From: Symbiodinium natans
Taxonomy: Eukaryota; Sar; Dinophyceae; Suessiales; Symbiodiniaceae
Assembly: GCA_905221605.1 (NCBI GenBank)
Contig: CAJNDS010002634.1
Coordinates: forward strand, 868,001 to 932,000
Length of the DNA: 64,000 nt
Direction: 5' to 3'
Below, one piece after another: positions 1 to 10,424 of this stretch. Every line of letters begins with the position of its first letter. Positions within the stretch are counted from its first letter, which is position 1. A program made the translations under genes and the position numbers. The notes under the pieces are model-generated. The model did no database searches. It worked only from the letters and a program-made list of their open reading frames with translations, and was not told the DNA's origin.

Positions 1-130
1 GGCGGTATCCTCAGTCCGTGCTTAAACAAGGGCAGCATGGACGTGATTTTGCAGGCTTGTAGAAGCATGGTCGTGGTGAGTATGTTCGCCCAGACACCGA
101 GTTTGTCAAAAGCCTTGCTGAGTTCAGGAG
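1..130 (+). CDS. possible partial exon at window edge
   Basis: Frame 1 is open from the first base to a stop inside the first CCCTAAA unit near 137 and reads like protein (GGILSPCLNKGSMDVILQAC). A possible GT donor lies near 78 (GTGGTGAGT). I do not recognise the product. The 5' part lies outside the window. Confidence 0.3.
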
Positions 131-212
131 TCAAACCCTAAACCCTCAACCCTGCGGGTTTGAGGTGTGACCAGCCATCCGTACTTGCCACCGACTCGGC
201 GAGAATCATCAT

Positions 213-483
<271 letters not shown>

Positions 484-539
484 TACAATCCTGGACCCAC
501 AGGTGCGCCCTTTGGGGCCGGCGCAGCCCTGGTTTACAG

Positions 540-583
540 GCCTGGTCATCTGCCACTGGGCCGCCATGTCGGATGTCAAGGAG
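540..583 (+). CDS. short exon, hydrophobic segment, possibly ion-channel-like
   Basis: A 44-nt candidate exon lies between an acceptor (TTTACAG, ending at 539) and a GT donor that is the first base pair of a TTTAGGG array. It reads GLVICHWAAMSDVKE. A hydrophobic stretch ending in H-W-A-A recalls the pore-flanking helix of voltage-gated cation channels, but the piece is too short for a family call. Confidence 0.35.
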
Positions 584-627
584 GTTTAGGGTTTAGGGTT
601 TAGGGTTTAGGGTTTAGGGTTAGGGAG
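584..627. repeat. telomere-like TTTAGGG array
   Basis: Five TTTAGGG units begin directly at the proposed exon end at 583. From here to about 1355 I see no convincing gene: ordinary unique sequence with short weak open frames. Confidence 0.9.
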
Positions 628-1356
628 ATCAAGGGCACTCTTTATTACTCCAAAGCTTGGACAAATCCTAGAGATGTGATCCTTCTCAAGCCCCAATAAG
701 AGGAAATACAAGCCTTTGGAAACCACACACATGCACATATGTATATACATGTATGTCTAGTTTTTCTTTGTGCTGACGACCCCTAGTATTGTTCATATTT
801 GTACTGATATCTTGTCATACTATAGCATCAAATATCGCAAGGGTCCTGCAAAGCATGAAGTGGCTTACCTTTACCGCGTCTGCAGGTGGCACTGGCTTTT
901 AGTCAGCAGCCTTTTAGATACGTTGTTTCCATGTTTCGGCGCGCATGAAACCTAGAGACTGGGTAGGTAACCTTGAACCTTGTTGGGATATACAACTCGA
1001 CTACATCTTCCATATTTATTCATAAGGTTAACCTTTTTGGGGCTAGGGTATTCAGCCCCTAAGAAAACGACTTCCTTTCATATCACGTTTTGTGTTGGAG
1101 CGGCAGGGGGCGTGGAAAGCTGTGGAAGGTTTGGCTTGGCGACAAGACCAGAGACACCGAAGCTCTTAAGTCACCGTCGGGGGGAGTGTTCCAAAGTAGG
1201 TTTCCTGCTGCTGGGTTTTTTCAACATAAGAGGTCCCAGACAAATCGGGACCCACGTGTTTTTTTAACAACCTCCACATGGTCTATCCGACCTGGCTGAG
1301 GGTTTTCGCAAAAAGGGCAATCCCCTTTTAACCCTGAGCCTTGTAAACCCCATGCA

Positions 1357-1416
1357 CTACTATTTGCTTATGAACCCCCCCCATCCAAAAAGACAGACTT
1401 AAGCAAACAGCAGTAC
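1357..1416. mobile_element. short introner-like TIR element, family J
   Basis: The ends are inverted copies, CTACTATTTGCTTATGA and TAAGCAAACAGCAGTA, around a short C-rich core. Related copies with the CTACT-TTGCTTAAGAACCCC end lie at 11582, 32150 and 57439. The last is bounded by a GCAT duplication at an exon donor. Confidence 0.5.
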
Positions 1417-1451
1417 AAGCCCTCGTTTGTGTGCCTAGTTTGCTGCGCAAG

Positions 1452-1552
1452 GCGAGCCTCCAGACAAAGAGAACGTCACGCTGACCCCGTCCATAAAGCA
1501 GAATCTCCTGCAGATGACGAAGACACCGAAGGTCAAGGACGCAACTGCCAAG
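1452..1552 (+). CDS. internal exon, unknown protein
   Basis: After an AG acceptor (GCAAG) the frame reads EPPDKENVTLTPSIKQNLLQ and continues MTKTPKVKDATAK. The exon probably ends before a GC donor (AAG|GCACAG); reading on six bases is also possible. The composition is lysine-rich with no hydrophobic segment. I do not recognise the family. The next 850 bases hold repeats and the TIR element at 2020. Confidence 0.55.
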
Positions 1553-2019
1553 GCACAGTGCTTCGGGGGCGGGGGGGTCGGGGTGTAGGCTCTCCTCTTC
1601 AGCAAGCGGCGCCCTCCCTTTGCTTGCGACCTAACAGCCTGACCGAATATGTAGCCTTAAAGAGTCCATGGGTCTGTGGGTCGCTTGGAATCCTGGACAC
1701 GAAGACTTTTCTTGGACTAGCTCCAACCTCAAGCTTGGACACTTCTCCAGCACAAGTCCTGGCAGGGGGGCAGGGGCGGGGAGGGTGGGGGCATGCGTGC
1801 GCGTGTCACTGTGTAGGTATGTATACATATTGTTTTCTTAGTGTGGGATATGTGCGGCTGTTTCTTTTGTTCATATGTCTATTTTTATGTACGTAGGTAC
1901 AGAGTTAGATATCGATATCCGGAGAGAGGACGCCACAGTTGTTGAGTCAAGTGGATGCCACCTCAGCTTGTCTCGACAAGCCTGAGCTTTTAGGGCTCAA
2001 GGGCTTTGAGGATTTAAGG

Positions 2020-2123
2020 TTGGGATGTTCCCCCTTGTACTAACAGTCCTTGATAGGGATCATAGTACCACCTATTATAATTATCCCTATTCAGGACTGT
2101 TAGTATAAGGGGGAGCATCCCAA
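2020..2123. mobile_element. TIR element, family E (introner-like)
   Basis: Long inverted arms: TTGGGATGTTCCCCCTTGTA on the left, with the matching AGTATAAGGGGGAGCATCCC on the right, and an inner pair ACTAACAGTCCT/AGGACTGTTAGT. A second copy at 29070 shares the inner and right arms but lacks the outer left end. Confidence 0.75.
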
Positions 2124-2418
2124 GTTGAAGGGGTCAAGGGTATTTAAGGTTTGGGGTTCTGGGTTTTCGGGGACCCCTGCAGCAAGCAGACATGGCCGGG
2201 TTGCATTAGCCTCCTCCATCTCCAGACGTTTTGACTTATTTGTGTTCTTTGTGGTGCTTTACTGTAACTTTAGATCCTTAGCCTTTTTGGGTTTATTGGG
2301 TTTCCTAGTAAGGCAGCTAACAACTCAGTTTATAGCTACCCTCCTAGGTGCAGCCAAGTGTTGAGCTGTAGGGTTTGGGGTTTGGCTTGGAGTGGTTGGT
2401 TTCCCATTGGTGCTACAG

Positions 2419-2485
2419 GCTCTTGTGGACGAGCTGCTGCTCACTGTCTCCAAGAACTGCACCAACGCGAAGCTTGGTGATTTTG
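2419..2485 (+). CDS. internal exon, unknown protein
   Basis: Acceptor GCTACAG, then a phase-0 frame reading ALVDELLLTVSKNCTNAKLG followed by DF and a GC donor (TTTG|GCAGCTAAG). Good codon composition, no stop, flanked by unique and telomere-like DNA. No family recognised. Confidence 0.5.
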
Positions 2486-2610
2486 GCAGCTAAGATTTCT
2501 ATGGCCCATGTGGCCCACGTGCCGGCCAGACAAGAAGCTCGGAGATTGCATGCGCACCGCCAAAATTTGATTAGCCTTCCCTGACAGGCTTTCAGGCCCT
2601 AAGCACTGCA

Positions 2611-2672
2611 GTTTAGGGTTTAGGGTTTAGGGTTTAGGGTTTAGGGTTTAGGGCTTAGGGCTTAGGGTTTAG
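2611..2672. repeat. telomere-like array
   Basis: TTTAGGG units with two TTAGGGC variants. Between here and 3160 the window holds a C homopolymer of about 23 bases at 2840, a possible family I element at 2897-3016, and another TTTAGGG array at 3103. Confidence 0.9.
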
Positions 2673-2896
2673 CACTTGCAATCCCACGTCTCTTGCAAGT
2701 CTGGACATTCCAGGATCTGCCGTCTTCTCCCTCAGTTTGAGCTTGTGCAGCCATGGTGTCGTACCCCGCAGCACAGCTAGTTTGCTATAAGGGTGTTGTC
2801 TTGCACACGCATGCGCATGCACATGCAAACGACAAAACAGCCCCCCCCCCCCCCCCCCCCCGACTAACTTCGTGTATGGCGATCCTGTGATCTTTA

Positions 2897-3016
2897 CCTT
2901 GGGAACCAAAGGAACCCTAAAATTGCCGTAAAATTGGGGTCACAAACCCTTTTCTACTATTCTTGCGATTAAAGTTTTTGAACCATAAAACCCTTTTAGG
3001 GTTCATTTGGTCCCTA
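2897..3016. mobile_element. probable family I introner copy
   Basis: Begins CTTGGGAACCAAAGGAACCC and ends with GGGTTCATTTGGTCCC, the inverted pair that bounds the proven intron at 61685-61832. The arms are diverged and no clean target duplication is visible. Confidence 0.5.
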
Positions 3017-3164
3017 TTGATGAACCTGCAACATCCTACGCGCACGAAGCACATTCGCCTCCCATCTGGGCCATCTGTGGTTTGGGGGGCCTCGCGGCCT
3101 CGGTTTAGGGTTTAGGGTTTAGGGTTTAGGGTTTAGGGGTATTGCGCCGTACTTAAAACCCAAG

Positions 3165-3213
3165 CTTCTCTGAGGAAAGACCTGAAGATGACCTTCGTGG
3201 CGAATGCACTCAG
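3165..3213 (+). CDS. possible short exon
   Basis: A 49-nt piece between an AG acceptor (CCCAAG) and a GT donor (CTCAG|GTGTCG). Two frames are open and both look plausible (SEERPEDDLRGECTQ or SLRKDLKMTFVANALR), so the frame is undecided. It is flanked on both sides by TTTAGGG arrays. Confidence 0.35.
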
Positions 3214-3243
3214 GTGTCGCTTGAGGGATCTTGAGGGTTTCGA

Positions 3244-3319
3244 GTTAGGGTTTAGGGTTTAGGGTTTAGGGTTTAGGGTTGAGGGTTTAGGGTTTAGGGT
3301 TTAGGGTTTAGGGTTTCAG
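3244..3319. repeat. telomere-like array
   Basis: Ten TTTAGGG-type units with one GTTGAGGG variant. The 240 bases after it hold no gene signal. Confidence 0.95.
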
Positions 3320-3555
3320 GAGTTTTTGGGCGTGCCATTGGGCAGGCTTTGGCTATCACTTCCCTCTATTTCTCATGAACAGCCTACATGAATAGATGGA
3401 CGTTCCAAGCAAAACTCCAATGTGCATGGGGCATTTTCGCAGCAGTTTATTTTTAGGGGCTGGGATGGGCCGGGAAATGGGGGGGGTCAGGGGTTGCAGG
3501 TCCGAACGCAAAACAGCCTGAAACCCTAAACCCTAAACTAAACCCTAAACCCCAG

Positions 3556-3660
3556 GATGTGCCTCACCCCGCTTGCCCCAGTGTGAGCGACCAAACCCCC
3601 AGTGGAGGAATTGGAGCGCCACAAGCACACCAGGGCTTCAAAGCCCTCAGCCGTTTCATG
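3556..3660 (+). CDS. possible exon
   Basis: After a CCCAG acceptor two frames stay open to the next TTTAGGG array; one reads DVPHPACPSVSDQTPSGGIG. A GT occurs at 3662 (CATGG|GTGC). The frame is undecided and no family is recognised. Confidence 0.35.
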
Positions 3661-4098
3661 GGTGCTTTAGGGTTTAGGGTTTATAAAGTTTAGGGTTTAG
3701 GGTTTAGGGTTTAGGGTTTAGGGGTTTTAAGTCCTCCGCCCTCCAACAAGAGTACGGTAAAGCACTTAACCACCAGACTTGAACAACTCTGAACCCCTAA
3801 ACCTGTCGTGACGAGAAACGTGAATTTCGGCGTGGGCCTTTAATTCGACAGCTCGTGTGCCTGAAGCTCAGTGGAGACTGGCTGTAGTTGCAATTGAGTG
3901 GTGTTGGTATAGTCGCTATGAAACACCAGTCGTGCAGCGCGGTTCGTCCGGCTGGGCAGGATAGAAAAGCCCCCAAACCCTGCGCTTTGCCAGGCCTTCC
4001 CTGACGGGACGAGTGCAGGAGGAGAGGTTGCGAGGTCTCAAGGGGTGGGAGAGCTCCTTGGATTTGTATCCTCGAGGATGTAGAGCCACGTTGGGGCG

Positions 4099-4224
4099 GG
4101 GGGGGTTAGGGTTTAGGGCTTAGGGCTTTTAGGGTTTAGGGCTTTTAAGGTTTAGGGCTTTTAGGGTTTAGGGTTCAGGGTTTAGGGTTTAGGGTTCAGG
4201 GTTTAGGGTTTAGGGTTTAGGGGG
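4099..4224. repeat. degenerate telomere-like array
   Basis: TTTAGGG units mixed with TTAGGGC and TTCAGGG variants. The region 3665-4430 otherwise holds short open pieces (3986-4085; 4230-4297) too weak to call, and a CCCTAAA array plus C run at 4355-4405. Confidence 0.9.
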
Positions 4225-4431
4225 GGGGTTCGGGGTTACGGAGTCCTTGGAAGCGCCACAGACCTGCAGACTTGCGTGCGGCTTCTGCAACTCAGGGTGT
4301 GTGTGTTTGGGAGTTGCAGGTTGAACCGACGTCTTCGTGCCATGCCTAAACCCTTCCCCCTAAACCCTACACCCTAAACCCTAAACCCTAAACCCCCCCC
4401 CCCCCTTCTTAAACCCTCTAACACCCCCAAG

Positions 4432-4548
4432 CCCTCCCTGGACCGAGCCTCAAAAGCAGCCCTGCGCCGAGGTTTCCAAGCACTGCCTCCCTCGATCATG
4501 ATCCTTGAAGCAGGCCTGCGGCAGCGCATGATCGCTGATGAGGCCTGA
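4432..4548 (+). CDS. probable terminal exon, unknown protein
   Basis: After an AG acceptor (CCCCCAAG) a 38-codon frame reads PSLDRASKAALRRGFQALPP then SIMILEAGLRQRMIADEA and stops at TGA 4546-4548. The helical, alanine- and arginine-rich composition looks like a real C-terminus. No family recognised. Confidence 0.45.
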   Translation, partial: PSLDRASKAALRRGFQALPPSIMILEAGLRQRMIADEA

Positions 4549-4916
4549 GGGGACCCTCAACCCTAAACCTTAAACCATACACCCTACACCCTACACCCTA
4601 AACTGGTTTCCAGAGTCTCTGTGGGTGGACCCTAGAGCCTAAACCCTGAACCCTAAACCCTATAGACCCTAAACACCTCTGAGAGTGAATCCGGGACTTG
4701 AAACAGGGTGCGGCCTTGGGCGTGGTGATGGCTAGGTTTTTGGTATCGCGGGAGACACAAGCAGAAGATAACTCCTTATAGCTGACATAGCTGCTCAGCG
4801 TTGCAACCTGCTGTGTGCAAGTTGACGTGTTATGATACTCGATTTCATGCATCGCAAGGGAGGGGCTGCAAGTTTAAACCCCGGTCTCGCGATATGGGAG
4901 CGTTGCAGAAGTTGCT

Positions 4917-5501
4917 GTGCAGACCCCTTCTTGTTGCATAGTAGCCCAACAACAGTCCTTGAGAGTTCCTGTGTCTCAGGTCAGCCGCCTGAGCAGCAAG
5001 ATCTTCAAACCTTCCATGCGTCCACGCCGGGTGGAAAGCCAGCACTTCTTTCGGAAGCTGCGGCCACCAAATCTCGTCATCAGCGGAGGGAATTCAGTCA
5101 TCAGCGGCGCCGAGAAACCATCAAAGGCGTTGTTTCAAATTGACCGTCTTGGTGCCTTCAAGGTCCGGACACAAGCCGCGCCTCTTCGACTGGCTGCGGC
5201 CAGCTTCGGCGCCGCCAAACACCAACAGACCTTCGTAGCAAGGGTCTTGGAAGATGTGAAGAAGCTGTTGGAGACATTTGGCCTCCATGTCGCCGATCCT
5301 TTGCCACCGCTGCACCACGAAGGTTCGCGCGAAGAAGTCGAGAATGCTTTGGGATCCGAAGCCATTGCCCATGCCGACGCACTGCTTCTCTTCGGCGGGA
5401 AAATGACTGATGCGATGTACAACCAGGCCAAGTATGACTGCCTACGCTCGCACAACGATGCGGGAAAGCACATCGCCAACCAGTGGCCGCTTGCTTGCTA
5501 A
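4917..5501 (+). CDS. hypothetical protein, 194 codons, unrecognised
   Basis: The longest non-repetitive single open frame in the left part of the window. The C-terminal two thirds look most protein-like, with a helical stretch VARVLEDVKKLLETFG and a segment ADALLLFGGKMTDAMYNQ. No signal peptide, membrane span or known motif is visible. The antisense frame 5135-5479 is also open, so strand is not certain. The AUG choice is arbitrary; the true unit could be an exon starting later, near 5090. Confidence 0.35.
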   Translation: MQTPSCCIVAQQQSLRVPVSQVSRLSSKIFKPSMRPRRVESQHFFRKLRPPNLVISGGNSVISGAEKPSKALFQIDRLGAFKVRTQAAPLRLAAASFGAAKHQQTFVARVLEDVKKLLETFGLHVADPLPPLHHEGSREEVENALGSEAIAHADALLLFGGKMTDAMYNQAKYDCLRSHNDAGKHIANQWPLAC

Positions 5502-5544
5502 GTCGGTTAAGCGGAGTTCTGCAACTTATCGGTGTTTCGGGGGG

Positions 5545-5597
5545 GTTAGGGTTTAGGGTTTAGGGTTTAGGATTTAGGGTTTAGGGTTTAGGGTTCA
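5545..5597. repeat. telomere-like array
   Basis: TTTAGGG units following the open frame that stops at 5501. From here to 6290 I see only degenerate telomere-like DNA, including ATAAGGGTT units at 6081-6140. Confidence 0.9.
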
Positions 5598-6080
5598 AGT
5601 ATAGCCTTAAGGGGTTAAATTGGGGTGTAGGGTTAAGGGTTTAGGGGTGTGCAAGTGGGCGAGGTGGCAAGCCTGTTGCAAAAGGGGTGTGCAAGTCCTC
5701 CTCAGCCTTACCATGCGTAGGTGGTGCGCAGAGCTTGCGAGGCACTGGTAGCTAGGGTTGACCAAAGCCTTATTAGAGCCTAAACAAGACACTCCAAGCA
5801 CTTCACTCCCAAGTCATTCAACCTCCCAAACTCTCGGCTCGGAATCCAAAAACTTCTGAAACCCAAAACCCTAAACCCTAAAACCCTAAGCCCTGCAACT
5901 TCTCATCAGGTTTGACCTGGGCAAGAGCAACGTATGGAGTCCCAATTCGAAAACTCTTGTGTGGGCCGCGCCCTGGCGCCCTCTTTGAGCTTTGGGGTTC
6001 AGGTTTCTAGGGTTCACGGTTTAGGGTTTAGGGCTTGGAAAGGGCTTAGGGTTTAGGGATTTTGATTTAGGGATTAGGGT

Positions 6081-6140
6081 TATAAGGGTCATTAGGGTTA
6101 TAAGGGTTATAAGGGTTATAAGGGTTATAAGGGTTATAAG
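6081..6140. repeat. 9-bp tandem repeat ATAAGGGTT
   Basis: About six ATAAGGGTT units, a variant of the telomere-like motif. A related 14-bp repeat, TTGAACTATAAGGG, occurs at 11648-11750. Confidence 0.85.
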
Positions 6141-6352
6141 TTATAACGGTCAATGGGGCGGCTCGAAGCCTCCCCCAAAAAAGCGCTTTAGGGTGTTGTA
6201 AGGGTCTCGTGATGATATGGCTTAGGTAGTAGAGAGAGAGAGAGAAATGAAATCAAGAAGAAAGAAAGCAAGGAATAAACCGAAGAAAGCAAATGCAAGA
6301 GAGACAAAAGAATGAAATAAATACAAAAAACACCACCAGTACAAAAGATGAA

Positions 6353-6715
6353 TCAAGAACAAAAGAAAGAACTACAGAAAGAACGAAAGGGAGAGAGAGA
6401 GAGAGAGACGTACGATGGAAGGAAGGAAAGAAGAGGAAGAGGGCATCGCCGCCTACACCGGCCTCGCATACAGGCCCATGCAGTAGTGTCAGGGCTCATG
6501 GAAGTGTTGAGGACGGGTGCTTCCTGCACAATCTCGGATCGATCGAAGTGGATAGCAAGCCTCGGTTGCTTCGCTGTTCGCCTGAAGAGATCTGAACTTT
6601 CCTGCTTGAGCCCTTGTAGCTGCATGTCCTGCTCCTCCGCGCGTGTTCTAGCAGGGCCACGTACATGTTCGCAACAGCTCCGCAGCCTGAGATCCACAGC
6701 CTTAGAGAAATTCAT
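6353..6715 (-). CDS. possible minus-strand coding segment
   Basis: A 120-codon minus-strand frame; its first 75 residues look like protein (ARTRAEEQDMQLQGLKQESS, then DLFRRTAKQPRLAIHFDR). Its end runs into an AGAGAG and purine-rich tract and is not credible. The + frame over the same bases is also open, and nearly all other exons are on +, so the call is weak. No family recognised. Confidence 0.25.
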   Translation of the reverse strand: MNFSKAVDLRLRSCCEHVRGPARTRAEEQDMQLQGLKQESSDLFRRTAKQPRLAIHFDRSEIVQEAPVLNTSMSPDTTAWACMRGRCRRRCPLPLLSFLPSYVSLSLSPFRSFCSSFFCS

Positions 6716-7168
6716 TCCTCAATGGCTTCAACAAGGGATGAAATACTCGTGCACCCAAGGTGGTACTCTTCAAGGTTCCCCTTGATACACTCCTAATCTG
6801 GCCCTTTCTTTTCCAATTCCCTTAGGGATCCTTAAGGGATACAACCTCAATATTCCCTCGAGGATCCTTAAAAAGGGATACAACCTTACGGGCTCAAGGT
6901 AGAACCCCTTGATTCTGTAGATTGTTCAAGATGGACCTGAAACTAAGGAGAAGATCTGTGCACTTGGCATCATGGCCAAGTGGCTCGGCTGCTTCTGTGG
7001 CAGTTGTCCTCCGACTCAGATTATCTAATCTGATCTAACGTGTATATATATAGCTCACCCCCCCCAATGGACCCACCGCGGGTGGCAGCCGAGTCCTAGC
7101 CAGATCAAGGGAAAAACAACAAAACAAGAAACTAACAAAAACCAAAAAACCCAAAAAAACAAAAAAAC

Positions 7169-7756
7169 CATCTTTTCCAAAACTATGGGGCTGGGGCCTC
7201 GAAAAGATGGTTTTTTTGGTTTTCTCGAGAAAAAGATGGTTTTTTTGGTTCGAAACCATCTTCTTCTCGAGAAAAAGATGGTTTTACCAGGAGAAGACCT
7301 CCAAAAACCATCTTTTTCTCGAGAAAAAGATGGTTTTTCGAAGGATGGTTGCTCAAAACCATCTTTTTCTCGAGAAAAAGATGGTTTCGAACCAACAAAC
7401 CATCTTTTTCTCGAGAAAACCCAAAAAATCCAAAAAAGTCATCTTTTGGAGGCCCCAGCCCCATACTTTGGAAAAGATGTTTTTTTGGGTCTATTTTGGT
7501 TTTTTTTGGTTTTCTCGAGAAAAAGATGGTTCGTTTGGTTCGAAACCGTTTTTTTTCTCGAGAAAAAGATGGTTTTGAGCAACCATCCTTCGAAAGAACC
7601 ATCTTTTCTCGAGAAAAAGATGGTTTTACCAGGAGAAGACCTCCAAAAACCATTTTTTCTCGAGAAAATGATGGTTTCGAACCAAAAAAGCAAGTTTTTT
7701 CTCGAGAAAACAAAAAATCTTTTGGCGGCCCCAGCCCCATAGTTTTGGAAAAGATG
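7169..7756. repeat. fold-back block of CTCGAG palindromes
   Basis: Ten copies of a TTTCTCGAGAAAAAGATGG-type palindrome, separated by AT-rich spacers. The whole block is bounded by inverted arms containing CTATGGGGCTGGGGCC and GGCCCCAGCCCCATAG, with a third arm copy near 7450. It is open in five frames, producing Phe/Lys-rich readings that are artefacts. Confidence 0.9.
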
Positions 7757-7859
7757 TTTTCTTTTTTTGTTTGGTGTTTGGTTTTTTGTGAAACTTAGGC
7801 ATAACCCTAGGGATTTAAGTTTTATGGGTTTAAGCCTCAAGCACTATAGGGTTATAAGG

Positions 7860-8950
7860 TTCTAATCCTTCAGGTAATGCCTAAACCTTTAATCCTAAAC
7901 CTTCAACTTTAAACCCTGCAGGGTTAACCCCGTGAGAAATTTAGAGATAGACCCCGAAAAGACCCTAAACCTTCTTACAGGGTGTAATGGTTTAAAAACC
8001 GATGTATACCTGCAGGTGCTCGATCCCTATAGGGTGCTAAGGTTCTGACCCTGAAGGGTTTAGGGTTAAGGCTTAAATGCCCTCTAGGTTTAAATGCCTA
8101 AGCCTTAAACCCCAAACCTTCAAACCTTCATCCTGTGGGGTTTGAAGGTCAAGGGTTTCGGCTTGATTGCCGAGGGCTTTAGGGTCCTGACCCTAGAGGG
8201 TTTAGGGTTAAGGAATAGATGCCTAAGCCTTAAACCCTTAAGGTTTAAACTCCATGGGCTTAGGTTTAAATGTCTAAATCTTAAACCCTAAACCTTTAAA
8301 CCTTCACACTACAAAGTTTAAGGGTGTTAAGGGTGACAAATTAATTACATACTTAGGTTTAAATGCCTAAATCTTAAACCCCAAACCTTTAAACCTTAAC
8401 CCTATAGGGTTTAAAGGTTAAGGGTTTATTGTGAACTGCCGTCTTAGATTTAAATGTCTGAATCTTAAACCCTAAAACTTTAAACCTTCACCCTATAGGG
8501 TTTAAAGGTTAAGGGTTTCGGTTTAATTGCAAGCTTAGATTTAAATGTCTAAGTAAAGAATCCTAAACCTTTAAATCTTATCCCTATAGGGTTTAAGGTT
8601 AAGGGTTCAATATGAACTGCCGACATAGGTCTAAATACCTAAACCTTAAACTTAAATCCTAAACCATCAAATATCTTAACCCCATACGGGTTTAAGGTCA
8701 AAGGCTTAGCGTTAATTGCCCGAATCGCTTCAAATGCCTAAATCTAAGGAAGCCCGAAACCTTTAAACCTTAGCCCAACAGGGTTTAAAGGTTAAGGGTT
8801 TAAAATTAAATTGAAGTCTGAGATTTACATGCTTAAATCTTAAATCCTAAACCTTAAAATCTTAACCCTACAGGGTTTCAAGGTTAAGGGCTTGGCTACA
8901 GGTTTAAATGGCTAAATCTTAAACCCTAAGCCTTTTAAACCTTACGGTGA
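7860..8950. repeat. ~90-bp satellite with internal palindrome
   Basis: About ten degenerate units. Each contains TTTAAATGCCTAAATCTTAA, then CCTTTAAACCTTAACCC, then the inverse AGGGTTTAAAGGTTAAGGG around a CTATAG or CTACAG centre. Three more units resume at 10425-10670 after the minisatellite. Each unit could form a hairpin. No gene is visible. Confidence 0.8.
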
Positions 8951-9047
8951 CGTTTTTTAAATAAGTGGAGGGCGGCCAACCAGCAACGGCCAGGGGGGTA
9001 GTATAAAAGACCAGTTTAAATCCGCATGTTTTCGTGTTTATGCACTA

Positions 9048-10300
9048 GCCCCCTCCAGCCAAGCCCCCCTCCAGCCCCCCCTCCAGCCAAACCCAACCCT
9101 TCCTCCACCTCCAGGCTCCACAAACCCCCTCTCCAGCCCCTTCAGCCAAGCCCCCTCCAGCCAACACTCCACCCCCTCCAAGCCCCCCTCCAGCCAACCG
9201 CCCACCCCCTCTCCAGCCAACCCCCACCCCTCTCCACCCTTCCCGCCAACACCCTCAAACCGCCCTCTCTCCAGCCAACCCCCCCTCCAGCCAAGCCCCC
9301 CCCCCTCCAGCCAACCCAGTTTTCTGGGGGCGGTGGGTTTGGAGTTGGGGTGTTGGCTGGAGGCGGTTGGCTGGAGGGGGTTGGCTGGTGGAAACCCTGC
9401 TGGGGTTTGGAGGGGTGCTGGGTGGAGGTTGGCTGGCTGGAGGGGGGGTGTTGGCTGGAGGGGGCTTTGGCTGGAGGGTGTTTTGGGGGGGTGTTGGCTG
9501 GATGGGGGCGGTTGGTTAGGCGGGTGTTTTGGGGGGGGGGGGGGGGGGTGTTGGCTGGAGGCGGTTGGCTGGAGGGGGTTGGCTGGTGGAAACCGGCTGG
9601 GGGTTGGAGGGGGTGCTGGGTGGGGTGTGGCTGAAGAGGGCTTTGGCTGGAGGGTTTTTGGGGGTGTTGGCTGGATGGGGGCGGTTGGCTGTGGAGGGGG
9701 GGGGGGCTGGGGGGGGAGGGGGTGTTGGCTGGAGGCGGTTGGCTGGAGGGGGTTGGCTGGTGGAAACCGGCGGGGTGCTGGGTGGAGGTTGGCTGGCTGG
9801 AGGGGGGGGGTGTTGGCTGGAGGGGGCTTTGGCTGGAGGGTGTTTTGCGGGGTGTTGGCTGTGGAGGGGGGCTTGGCTGGGCGTTTTGGGGGGGGCTGGC
9901 TGGGCGTTTTGGGGGGGGCTGGGGGGGAGGGGGTGTTGGCTGGAGGCAGTTGGCTGGAGGGGGTTAGCTGGTGCTGGGTGGAGGTTGGCTGGCTGGAGGG
10001 GGGGTGTTGGCTGGAGGGGGCTTTGGCTGGATGGGGGCGGTTGGCTGTGGAGGGGGGCTTGGCTAGGCGGGTGTTTTGGGGGGGGCTGGGGGGGGGGAGG
10101 GGGTGTTGGCTGGAGGATGTGGGGTTTGGCTGGAGGGGTTGGCTGGAGGGGTGGTTAGGGTGTTTGGCTGGGGGCTCGAGAGAGGGCGGTTTGAGGGTGT
10201 TGGCTGGAGGGGGTTTGGGTGATTGTGAGGTTGGTGGGGGGGGGGTGTTGGCTGGAGGGGGGGTGTTGGCTGGAGGGGGGCTGGGCGCGGGAAGGCTTGC
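9048..10300. repeat. strand-switching minisatellite (CCCCCTCCAGCCAA / TTGGCTGGAGGGGG)
   Basis: From 9048 to about 9322 the repeat is on the C-rich strand (CCCCCTCCAGCCAA). From about 9325 to 10300 the same motif continues in inverse orientation (TTGGCTGGAGGGGG) with higher-order units of about 190 bp containing CTGGTGGAAACC. The junction is a giant inverted repeat. The long Gly/Trp-rich open frame here is a repeat artefact. Confidence 0.95.
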
Positions 10301-10424
10301 TGGAGGGTCTATTTCCGGATGTTTAAAACGCTGGGCGGCCTGACGCCGCGCTCCACGGAGGTAGTATGAAATACCTGTTTGACTGTTTAGATGTCCGGGT
10401 ATTTAAAAACAGGCACCGTAACCC

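Noticed and set aside
584..627. True chromosome end
   Set aside because: Telomere-type arrays occur throughout in both orientations with genes between them, so they are interstitial, not a terminus.
4229..4297. Possible Cys-rich ShK-like exon (TCRLACGFCN)
   Set aside because: Only one short open piece with competing frames and no reliable acceptor; too little for a family call.
7183..7840. Six overlapping Phe/Lys-rich open frames of 120-185 codons on both strands
   Set aside because: All derive from the CTCGAG fold-back block, which is low in stops; no plausible protein composition.
9026..10343. Gly/Trp-rich open frames up to 336 codons
   Set aside because: They track the TTGGCTGGAGGGGG minisatellite exactly and start and end with it; no non-repeat sequence is encoded.
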